Shown here piece after piece: positions 16,580 through 25,623 of a DNA stretch of 64,000 bases (its first letter is position 1; each line of letters starts with the position of its first letter). Below the pieces are notes generated by a model. It saw only the letters and a program-made list of their open reading frames with translations, did no database searches and was not told where the DNA came from. Origin of the DNA: Cristatella mucedo (lineage: Eukaryota; Bryozoa; Phylactolaemata; Cristatellidae). The position numbers and the translations under genes were made by a program. The DNA lies in NCBI GenBank assembly GCA_009760855.2, contig WPIO01000022.1, positions 262,001-326,000 of the forward strand. Reading direction: 5' to 3'.

Positions 16580-18895
16580 ATGGCGGCCGCTGCGGCGACT
16601 CCGCCGGTCGCGAAAGCTGCGGCGCCGCCGGCGGTGCTGCCGGCGGCGGCGGCGACGAGCTGTCGGCTTCTGCAGTGCGCGCTGTGCCTCGAGGAGCAGA
16701 GCGACCCGAGGTATCTGGCGTGCTCGCACACGTTCTGCGGCGCCTGCCTGGACGCGTACGCGGAGGAGAACGCCGAGCGCGAGCGCTTTCCCTGCCCGCA
16801 GTGCCGCCAGTGGCTCGGCGACTTCGATGGCGACGCGCCGCCGCCGCCGCGAAACGAGTTCGTCGCGGCGCTCGTCCGGGCGAGGGCGACGCCCGCGCTC
16901 TGCCGGCCGTGCGGCGTCTGCAAGGCGCGAAACCTGGCCGTGCAGGCGTGCGCCGACTGCCGCGCGGACGTGTGCGTCGACTGCGCGGGCGCGCACGGCG
17001 CGAGCGCGCAGACGCGAGCGCACAGGACGGCTCCGTCGCGAGAGCTCGCCGCGTTCCTCGCCGAGCAGAGGCCGGCGACGTGCGAAGCGCACGGCTGGCC
17101 GCTCGAGTACCACTGCCGACAGTGCGACCGCGCCAAGTGCCAGGAGTGCGCTCGCGCGTGCGAGCACCACGACGTCCGCAGCTTCGCCGACGCCGCGGGC
17201 GACGCGCGCCGCCGGCTGGACGGACTCGTGTGCCGCGCTCTGGAGTCGCAGAGGCGGCGCGCGTCGTCGTCGTCGTCGCCGCCGCCGCAGTCGCCTCCCT
17301 CGTCGTCAGCCACCGCGACTGCTCCCTCGTCGTCGTCGTCGTCCGCCGCTGACGCGGCCGAGAGCCAGCGTCACTTCCTGCAGACGGTCGACCGCGTGCA
17401 GGTCGAGATCGAGGAGCGTCACGCCAAGTTCGCCGACGCTCTGAGCCTCGTACGCGACCACGTGCTCGCCGAGCTCGAGCTGGTGCGCCAGGAGTGCGCC
17501 GCCGCGGTGGCGAGCAGCGCCGCCGCCGCAGCCAACTGTGGCGGCGGCGGCGCGGTCGCCTACTGCCAGCGCCTGCTCGAGGTCGGCCGCGCCGCCGACG
17601 TCGTCTGCCAGTGCGGCGCGCTCGCTGAGCACCTGAAGCGCGTCATCGCGCTCAACTCGACGCCGGTCGTCTGCCCGGACGTGCAGCTGGTGTTCGACCC
17701 GCGCAAGGACGTGCTCGAGACGCTGCGCACGCTGTTCGGAGGCACGTACGTCAAGACGTCCGACGGCTCGCCGGCCGCGGCGATCGCCGACGACGAGCGA
17801 CATCGGCGTCGCGCCGACGAAGACGCCTACGGCGGCGGTGGCGGCGGACGGCGAGCGACGGCACCGTCGCTCGTCTCCGTCATGTCCGTCGACGCGCCGT
17901 CGGGCAGGACGCCGCGGTTTGTCTGCGAGATCGAAGTGCCGCACCACGTCAACGGCATCGTGGCCACGAGCGAGCGAGCCAGCGTGCTGCTGGCCACCAA
18001 AGGCATACGCGTCTACAACATGGCGCCGCGCACGCTGCCGCCGCCGACGTCATCGCCGGGCGGCGCCGGCGGCGGCGGTGCGTCGCTGGCGGCCGTCGCC
18101 GCGGCGGCGACGCCGGGCATCGTCGTGTCGGACGAGGACGGCAGCCAGGTGCGCTCGCTGACCACGCTGCGCACGGTGGCCGGTCGCGAGGTGTTCGACA
18201 CGGGCGGCGACGAGGTGCGCTCGTTCTGCGTCAAGACGCGCTTCCTGCACGCCGCCCTGCTCGGCAGCGGCTTCATAGTCACGACCAACGACACGAAGAA
18301 GTCTCTGACCGTGTACACGCCCAACGGTATCGTCGCCGCCGAGTGCCACGTGCCCAAGTCGAAGGGCCCGTGGGGCGTGGCGGTGGCCGGCGGCGACAAG
18401 ATAGTGCTGGCCGACTGCGACGCGCGGCGCGTGACGGTGCACGACGGCGGCGGCCAGCTGCTCGTCGCCATCGACAAGGACGCCAGCGGCAAGGACTACT
18501 TCGGCTACCCGTGCTTCGTGGCGGCGCGCGACGCGACGATCGTCGTGAGCGACGTGAACCGGCACCGCGTGCTCGCCTTCGACGTCGCCGGCCGGCACCT
18601 GTGGCGCTACGGCGGCCGCGGCTCGGGCCCCGTCGGGGAGCTGTACCGGCCCGAGGGCGTCTGCATGGACGAGCTGGGCAACGTGTACGTTGCGGAGAAC
18701 GGCAACTGCCGCATCACGGTGCTGTCGAGCGAGGGCGCGTTCAAGCGCACGCTGCTGAGCGCCGAGCACGGTCTCGGCGAGCCCTTCTCCGTCGCCATCA
18801 ACAGGCACAGCGAGCTGTTCGTGCTCGAGCGCGCTATCAGCAGCCCCAAGAAGCCCATGAAGATCAAACTCTTCTCCCTCCTCGTCACCGAGTAG
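16580..18895 (+). CDS. TRIM-NHL protein (RING, B-box, coiled coil, NHL repeats), intronless
   Basis: 771 codons start at the first in-frame ATG, in good context (CAAATGG). An Ala/Pro-rich start precedes a C3HC4 RING finger (Cys33, 36, 48, His50, Cys53, 56, 72, 75). A first B-box (about 108-148) and a second (about 168-200: C-x2-H spacing, then CRQC, CQEC, EHH) follow. A poly-Ser linker (229-256) and a coiled coil (about 262-315, HFLQTVDRVQVEIEERHAKF) come next. The C-terminal third holds NHL-type repeats (e.g. RPEGVCMDELGNVYVAENGN, 18646-18705), ending at FSLLVTE. Family members are E3 ubiquitin ligases or RNA-binding repressors (TRIM2/3/71, Brat). Which subfamily this is cannot be told. There is no filamin domain. 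The gene is a single exon with very high GC at third positions, so it could be a retrocopy or a lineage expansion, but it looks intact. Confidence 0.9.
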   Translation: MAAAAATPPVAKAAAPPAVLPAAAATSCRLLQCALCLEEQSDPRYLACSHTFCGACLDAYAEENAERERFPCPQCRQWLGDFDGDAPPPPRNEFVAALVRARATPALCRPCGVCKARNLAVQACADCRADVCVDCAGAHGASAQTRAHRTAPSRELAAFLAEQRPATCEAHGWPLEYHCRQCDRAKCQECARACEHHDVRSFADAAGDARRRLDGLVCRALESQRRRASSSSSPPPQSPPSSSATATAPSSSSSSAADAAESQRHFLQTVDRVQVEIEERHAKFADALSLVRDHVLAELELVRQECAAAVASSAAAAANCGGGGAVAYCQRLLEVGRAADVVCQCGALAEHLKRVIALNSTPVVCPDVQLVFDPRKDVLETLRTLFGGTYVKTSDGSPAAAIADDERHRRRADEDAYGGGGGGRRATAPSLVSVMSVDAPSGRTPRFVCEIEVPHHVNGIVATSERASVLLATKGIRVYNMAPRTLPPPTSSPGGAGGGGASLAAVAAAATPGIVVSDEDGSQVRSLTTLRTVAGREVFDTGGDEVRSFCVKTRFLHAALLGSGFIVTTNDTKKSLTVYTPNGIVAAECHVPKSKGPWGVAVAGGDKIVLADCDARRVTVHDGGGQLLVAIDKDASGKDYFGYPCFVAARDATIVVSDVNRHRVLAFDVAGRHLWRYGGRGSGPVGELYRPEGVCMDELGNVYVAENGNCRITVLSSEGAFKRTLLSAEHGLGEPFSVAINRHSELFVLERAISSPKKPMKIKLFSLLVTE

Positions 18896-19528
18896 CGTCC
18901 GTTCGTCGCCGCCGCCGCCGCCGAGCGACGCCGTCGCTGCGCAGCGACGGCGGCGGCGGCCGGATGGGGGCGTCTGGTCGCTGAGCGCAGCAGACAGCCG
19001 AGCAGACGACTGCGGTCAACTTCGACGCGCCGCTTCATGCCTGCCTAGTTGAGGTTAAGTTGAGCTCGACGAGTCGTTTCGCGCCTGCCTCGTGACTTGG
19101 GTTCCGGAGCAGCACACGTGCGTCGACGCCGACGTTTACGGGCCGCCTGCATTGACGCACGCACGCGAGGACTTGCTCCGTCGCTGGCGCACGCGGGCAG
19201 CGCCGACGGTCTCGCTCGGGCGCAGCGGACGATCGCGACCGCGACGTTCGGGCGCCGACCGTTGATCTCGGAACGTAGGCGGCGGTCGCGGCTATCCGAC
19301 GACGCGGCTACCGCTGAGCAGCGCGGCTGACTGCGGGCGAGCTCGGACCGGAGAAGTGAGCCCTGGAGCGAGGCTGCGCAGGCGACAGCGTGCGCGTACA
19401 CTCGCGCCGTCGCCCTCGCCCCACCGCTCCGATTCGCCGGAGACGCGCCGACGGGCTGGCGTCTAGCGACGGCTCGAATTCCCTCCGACGACGACGCTCG
19501 CGCTCGCACGGACCAACAGATCAGGTTG

Positions 19529-19534
19529 AATAAA
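19529..19534 (+). terminator. Candidate poly(A) signal of the TRIM-NHL gene
   Basis: AATAAA within TTGAATAAATGCGG is the first such hexamer I see downstream of the stop at 18895. It would give a GC-rich 3-prime UTR of about 650 bases. Confidence 0.5.
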
Positions 19535-19809
19535 TGCGGCGGCTGCTGCCGTGGCACAGGCGCTCGATCGCTAATGAGTCGGTGAGAGACCGGGGCACCG
19601 AACTCTTATGCCGGTCTGCATCCGGGTTACTTCAGCTACTCAAAACGAGCCTTGCCGCGTGCCTATTTCAAGAATAAGACTCATTTTGTAGCCGCACCCA
19701 CTTTCTCTATCTCCTACCCGCCGGCATATTGAGCGGCTTTCGGCGGAACGCTGACGCACAACGGCCCTCTTTGATTGCTTTGAATGTCGTGTAAGCGACC
19801 TGAACGTAC

Positions 19810-20925
19810 TAATGTAATGTAATGTATCTCCGTCTGTAACTCAGCTCAGGACCACTGAAAAGGACGGGCCATAGTCGGCAGCAGGAGAGTAGTTGTCGTT
19901 GCATAACAATCGTGAAAGAGTCCTACAGTCTAGAAGCTGCAGAGTAAAAGCTTCTGTCGCCAATGGACTTTAAGCCCGAGGAATAGAACAGCTAATTTAT
20001 TATCCGTACGGGACCTGGGGGCACGAGGAGGCTGAAACTGGTGTAGCAGTTCAGCTAGGTACGAAGGAGCCAAGCTGTGGCGGTCCTTGTGGGTCAGCAT
20101 AAGAACTTTGCTGAGTATCCGTCGATCAACCAGCATCCATCCTAATTCTTTTAGCAAATGAGACACGTGCTCAAACCTCTGGGACTTGAAGACTAGCCTT
20201 GCAGCCATATTCATAGCCAGCTGCAGTGGCCTAGTTGCTTTCTTTTGGTAGCCCAGCCAAAAGGGGATTACAATAATCAAGCCGAGACATAACTAAGGAG
20301 CTAGTTAAATGCTTTGCAAGCCTCTGTGGAAGACAGCTCCCAATCTAAGATAGAGATCGGACGTGATGGCTAGCTATAGAAGCAGTCTTCTGAATGTAGC
20401 TTTTAAAATTTAGGCGGCTGTCGAAAACGATACTTGGATTTCGGGCATGCTGTGATGGTCGCACAACAGCATCGTTTATTAGAAGAGCAAAGCCTTTTAT
20501 TCCAGCCACATGTTTAGGGTGTCCTATAAGCAGCAATGCGGTTGTATCGTCATTTAGTTTCAAGAAGTTTTCCGACATCCGGGATTGAATGTCGGCAAGG
20601 CAAGCATTCAGTTTCTCAGTTGCTGCAGCAGATTGTGACGGTTTGAATGACAAATACAGCTGAGTATCGTCAGCATAAAAGTGATATCCTATTCCATGGG
20701 CCTTAATCACTTTACCCAGAGGTTGAGTATAGATGGTGAACAGCAAGGGACCGAGTACGGACCCTTGAAGGACTCCACAGGTGACCCGTCTCGCGTGTGA
20801 GACCTGACTACCACACGACACGGATTGAACACGATCAGACAAGTACGATTTAAACCACTCCAGTGCCTCGTCTGCGAAACCGATCGTTATTCTCAATCGT
20901 TCAAGCAGAGCATCGTGATCAATAA
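19810..20925 (-). mobile_element. LINE B copy with reverse transcriptase core
   Basis: On the minus strand, 20345-20896 encodes GVLQGSVLGPLLFTIY, then [14 protein letters not shown] and NFLKLNDDTTALLL. These are the catalytic YADD block and neighbours of an L2/CR1-clade reverse transcriptase. The C-terminal part (ELGWMLVDRRI, APSYLAELLHQFQP) follows in 19930-20280 after a break. The tail reads TACATTACATTAGTACG near 19810-19825. The 5-prime end is lost where a LINE A tail abuts at 20925. Confidence 0.88.
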
Positions 20926-22990
20926 TAATATAATAATAATAATGTACTTGATAAAGCGCCCTCAGAGAACTTAATCTCTTTCTAGGCGCTTTACATATGC
21001 TGCAAAGGGAAATGCAATTGAATGGTAAGTAAAATCATGATTGAAAAACAAACAAAATAAATATTATGGTTAGGGGTGGCATGCACAGGGTCAGCATGCA
21101 AATGTGGTTAGTGGCAGCATGAACAGTGTCAGCACGCATAAGCACATCAAGGACGAATCACAGGGACCCACTAAATGCTGTCCTAAATAGGTGTGTTTTT
21201 AAGTTCCTTTTAACTGTGGTCAGGTCAGGGGATGTTCTGACGCAGGTCGGGAGGGAGTTCCAGGCTTTGGGACCATACGAACTAAATGCACGGTCTCCAA
21301 AGGATTTAAGGTTTGTACGAGGTATTTCTAGACTGTTGGATTCCGAAAAGCGGGTGGTACGATGCTTGGCCTGATGGGGGAGTATGTCGGAGAGATAGGC
21401 TGGAGCCATAGAATGAAGGGACCTAAAAGTGAGCGACAAAACCTTGAAGTCGGTCCTTTGCTTGACTGGTAGCCAGTGCAGGTCGGCGAGAAGTGGAGTA
21501 ATGTGGCAACTGCGACGCTCACGACAGACAAGCCTAGCTGCCGAGTTTTGCACCAGCTGCAATCGCCTGATCGCACATGCTGGTAGGCCAGTAAGCAGTG
21601 AGTTGCAGAAGTCGAGACGGGATGTCACAAATGCATGGACCATTTTGGACGTGGTATCCTTATCTAAACAAGCCCGAATTTTAGCAATTTTATGAAGCTG
21701 AAAATAGGCAGATTTGACTGTGGAGCTGATATGGTCGTCTAACGAGAGGTCGCTTTGGAATATGACACCTAGATTTCGAGTTGATTCAACAGGAGATATG
21801 CTGGCAGAGCCAATTTTGAGAGTCAGCCTTTCCAATCTCTGGATCACACTGGGTTTGCCCATAACTAGTAAGTTAGTTTTGTCATCGTTTAGTTTTAGAA
21901 AATTTGCTGCCATCCATGTGCGGATGTCATCAATTCATGCAGCAAGTGAGTTTAGAGAATTTGAGGTGCTTGAAGGCTGGGAGGGATCAAAGCAAAGGTA
22001 CAACTGAGTGTCATCCGCATAGAAGTGAAAGCCTAGATTGTGCTTGGCAATCACATCAGCAAGAGGCAGAGTATAAACCATGAAAAGAACCGGACCTAGC
22101 ACGGAGCCCTGAGGTACTCCATATTTCAGAGGTACTTCAGATGATCTTTGTCAATTCACGTCAATACTCTGGAGTCTCCCACTGAGATAGGACCTGAACC
22201 ACTGCAGAGCAGTGCCAGTGCACCCATCAATGGTGTCGAAGGCAGCAGACAGATCTAGCAGAGCTAAGGCAGTGACATTCCCGTCATCGTTGCCACGTAG
22301 AATGTTATTGTTAACTCGGAGGAGAACAGTTTCAGTGGAGTGCTGTCTATTGAACCACGATTGAAATGTTTCTGACATTTCATTCTTTTCAATATTTCAA
22401 CCAGCTGCTTGGCAGTAATTTTTTCAAGAATCTGACAAGAAAGGAAGAAAGGAAACTGGGTGAAAGATTGCAAGGACCTCTGTATCTAATCAAGGCTTTT
22501 TGAGTATGAGTCTAACGATTGCCGATTTGAAGGACTTGGGTACGACTCCTTTTATCAAAGAAGCATTAAAAATCTCGGTTATGGCAGGGCTAAGCTGGTC
22601 TGCCAGTGAAGACCACCGAGATGACAATACAGGGTCTTCATGCGACGAGCTCTTTTTGCTAGACCTTACTAAGGTAGCCACTTCGCATGCAGAAACCTTG
22701 GAAAAACTTTTAAGAAAGGTCACAGGTTGTGATTCCACAATTGCTTTACTCGGAGGGGGCTTTATGGAGGCGCGAATGTGCACAATTTTTTCAGTAAAGA
22801 AGCCTGAGAGCTTTTCGGCTAAGCCGTTAATATCTGGGGATTCGGACCTCTTAGCATTGGCCAGTAAATAGTTTACTGTCTCATAAATCTGCTTACGTTC
22901 CGCCGACTCGCAGGAATTCAGCTTTCGAGTGAAAAAATGAGCCCTGGCTTTTTTTTAAGATTCCGGGTGTAAACTCGAAGTAAGTCCTTG
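20926..22990 (-). mobile_element. LINE A copy, about 2 kb, C-terminal half nearly intact
   Basis: The minus-strand frame 21158-21913 keeps NFLKLNDDKTNLLVMG, ESTRNLGVIFQSDLSL, SRLDFCNSLLTGLPACAIRR, LADLHWLPVKQRTDFKVLSL and PTCVRTSPDLTT. Upstream pieces (22151-22473 and 22490-22783) cover the front of the reverse transcriptase (LLDLSAAFDTIDGC; SFKSAIVRLILKKP) with frameshifts. The tail shows the family A hairpin and TTA repeat at 20926-20995. It is the longest family A copy in the window and the best reference for the family. Confidence 0.88.
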
Positions 22991-23554
22991 AAATTGACTA
23001 GATCTCCATCGGACCCCGATTTCTTCAAGCGACGTACTAGAGTCCCCGTGCACAGGTACTACTGCTTCAGACATAATTTTGAACGCACAGCGCGATGGCA
23101 AGCCGCTACGCCATGCGTGCTGCGTCTGTATCCACTCCATACAGAAAGTGCCTATGTCAGAAGCTGGCTTTTTTATCATACGGCTTACAAGCTAAGTGCA
23201 TCCTAATAGTGTCGACGCCATAATCTTGCTCGAGTATTCACCACATTCCTCTGCTGAGCATCCAACCCTCCAGTCACACCCCCACCCCCAGATCGCCGGG
23301 TCTCATAGCTGCCAAGTATTTAAAAATCCGTCCGTATCGCCACGGCATCGCCATACTTCCAAAGCAAGTACTTTTTTTTCTGGAAGGAGGTGGCCGCTGC
23401 TGGGTACCTTGCAGCAGTTTGCAAGCGCGAGCGTCGCGTGTGCAGAGCGTCATTTTAGCGCCCGGATTATAAAATCCGTCCGATTGCTCAGCGGCATGCT
23501 CGTAAAGGCGAAGAAGCGCTGCTCATGCAGACAAGGCATAAACGCGCATATATT

Positions 23555-23700
23555 GCTGCGCTGGTTTGACCCAGTGGCCAAGGTGCTCTCGCCCCGACCA
23601 AGGTCTGTCCGAGGTCGTGGACTCGAGCCCCGTGGCGCATGTGAAGCGCTTGAATAGAGATCAAGTTCTCTTAGGGCTCTATACAATTCGCTTCACTGAT
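23555..23700 (+). mobile_element. SINE type 2: tRNA-like head with LINE A-type tail
   Basis: The head contains TGGCCAAGGTGC (A box-like) and GGACTCGAGCCC (B box-like). It is followed directly by AAGCGCTTGAATAGAGATCA and AAGTTCTCTTAGGGCTC, the same layout as the 3-prime hairpin of LINE A (AAAGCGCC, AGAGATTAAGTTCTCT, GGCGCTTT). A minus-strand copy lies at 24240-24375. Confidence 0.7.
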
Positions 23701-24074
23701 TAATTATTTTATGCGACGGCTTTTCTGCGTGCGGCCTATTTTGCCTATCGTTAGTGCAGTGCAAGGTCAGTCCTAAGTGCGGTCCTAAGGTCCGCGAGCT
23801 CACCTGAGACAGCGAGCGAGTTTAAAAGTTGGCTGCGTGCGTAAGTCGGCAGCGAACGCGACGACGAAGGACGGTGACGAATTCCAGAGCAAAGTAGCAC
23901 GGTGGCAGGAAAGCCGAATCCCACGGGAATCTCGGGGAGGCGGGCAGGGCGAGAAAGTTTCTCGATCGCTGGGAATCACCGGGTGCACAGGCGGTCGGTC
24001 ACTCGTCGGGGCTGCTTGGCAGACACGTGACCTAGCACCTGCTGCCGGCGTGCGCGCCGCGAAAGCTGCCTTGA

Positions 24075-24215
24075 ATCGCTTCGAGCGACGGTCTGCCAGC
24101 ATTACCTTCCAGTACGTTCTGGAAGGTAGCGGATTCGAACTGACCTCTTCTTTAGGCCGCTCGGTCTCCCCTCCCAATGATTGCAGAAGATGAAGCACCA
24201 CTAGCTACACCGATA
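24075..24215 (-). mobile_element. tRNA-like SINE head or decayed tRNA-derived repeat
   Basis: The minus strand reads GTGTAGCTAGTGGTGCTTC, then an extended middle, then GGTCAGTTCGAATCCGC, a B box. The layout suits a tRNA-derived head, but I see no second copy here and no A box of good quality. Confidence 0.35.
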
Positions 24216-24239
24216 AAAAAAACACAAACAAGCAAACAT

Positions 24240-24375
24240 TTCATTTGCACAACTTCCGAAGAGGACTTAATCTCTATTTAGGCGCTATGCGTATATCCCA
24301 GGGCTTGAGCCCACGACCTTGTTCGTCAGAGGCGAACATCTTGCCCTAGGGCCAAACCAGACCGATGGCTTAGGC
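24240..24375 (-). mobile_element. SINE type 2, second copy
   Basis: The minus strand reads GGGCAAGATGTTCGCC, GGTCGTGGGCTCAAGCCCTG (B box), then TAGCGCCTAAATAGAGATTA and AAGTCCTCTTCGG, the LINE A-like tail. Head and tail are in the same order as in the copy at 23555. Confidence 0.65.
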
Positions 24376-24723
24376 GAACAGAATACATACTTGAGCCACC
24401 GAGTTGCGATTACTTCCTAGCCATTAGGAAACTCAGTCAGACCTTACTTCGAGCTGTTCATAATTAAGCGCTCGAAACAGCCTCGCAAATTAATAGATTT
24501 AATAATTATTATTTGCGTTTGAAACAGCCTCGAAAGCGATCTATCGCCGCAAGCGAAATGCCGACGGCATGAGTACATTCACCCACGCGGTCCTAAATCA
24601 CGGGCCTTGACTTTCAGTATAAGCCCGCTCTGTTCTGTTTTATATTTTATTATTCTGGCTTTCGCATGAGCTGACAATGTCTAACTAACATCGTCCGCGC
24701 GGTGGAGGAGCCACGCTAGGCAG

Positions 24724-25076
24724 TTTAATAATAATAATAATAATAATAATTCACTTGATAAAGCGCCCTCAGAGAACTTAATCTCTCTCTGGGCGCTTTA
24801 CATTTGCTGTAAAGTGAAATGCAATTGAATGGTAAGTAAAATCATGCTTGAAAAACAAACGGAATGAATAATATGGTTAGGGGTGACATGCACAGGGTCA
24901 GCATACAAAAGTGGTTAGTGGCAGCATGCACAGTGTCAGCACGCATAAGCACATCAAGGACGAATCACAGGGACCCACTAAATGCTGTCCTAAATAGGTG
25001 TGTTTTTAGATTCCTTTTAAATGTGGTCAGGTCAGGGGATGTTCTGACGCAGGTCGGGAGGGAGTTCCAGGCTTTT
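24724..25076 (-). mobile_element. LINE A 3-prime fragment
   Basis: A TTA repeat (AATAATAAT on plus) at 24726-24750, then the family A hairpin, 3-prime UTR and the last about 60 bases of coding sequence. It ends abruptly within the region for LPTCVRTSPDLTT. It is very close in sequence to the tail at 20926-21270, so it is a relatively recent copy. Confidence 0.85.
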
Positions 25077-25079
25077 AAT

Positions 25080-25623
25080 CAAATACCTTTCCATCAAGTA
25101 TTTAAAGTACCCGAACGGAGACTTAATCCTCTTGGGTAAACATATAAATTTATCACTGTTATTTTTCTTGTTATTAGCACTTGTGCTAGCTCCTAACTTT
25201 GAGCTAGGCTAGCTGGTCGTGCTTCGAGTTGAGCGCGGGCATTAGCTGACCGGGGGGGGGATAAACGTACGGTAGGTAGTCTTAGGAAGACTGGAGCTAG
25301 CATACTTTTTTATATTTTCCTGATAGTTTTCCGACCTCATATTGCTCGACGCTCTTTCAGAGCCTTATTTCCTACTGTCCCACGGAATGACGGACGGACG
25401 CGTGAGCGGACGCGTCGAACGGGCGGGCGGGCGCCGAGGGTTCCTATTTCCGGCCTATAGCGCGTTGGGCCACGCCTCGTCCCATCGTGCTAGCCAGATC
25501 TCACGTGACGCGTGGGCACGCTCATTTAGACCAATAGGCAGGGACCGAGGTGTTTACTGCGGCTTGCTTAAAATCGTTGGGCGGTATAGATGTGTGACGC
25601 TTTGCCGTTGCCAACCGCGTGCG
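25080..25623. other. Presumed promoter/5-prime region of the CP110-like gene
   Basis: The sequence becomes CpG-rich from about 25380. A frame open from 25342 runs in phase into the ATG at 25624, but it has no recognisable domain and I treat it as 5-prime UTR. Confidence 0.3.
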
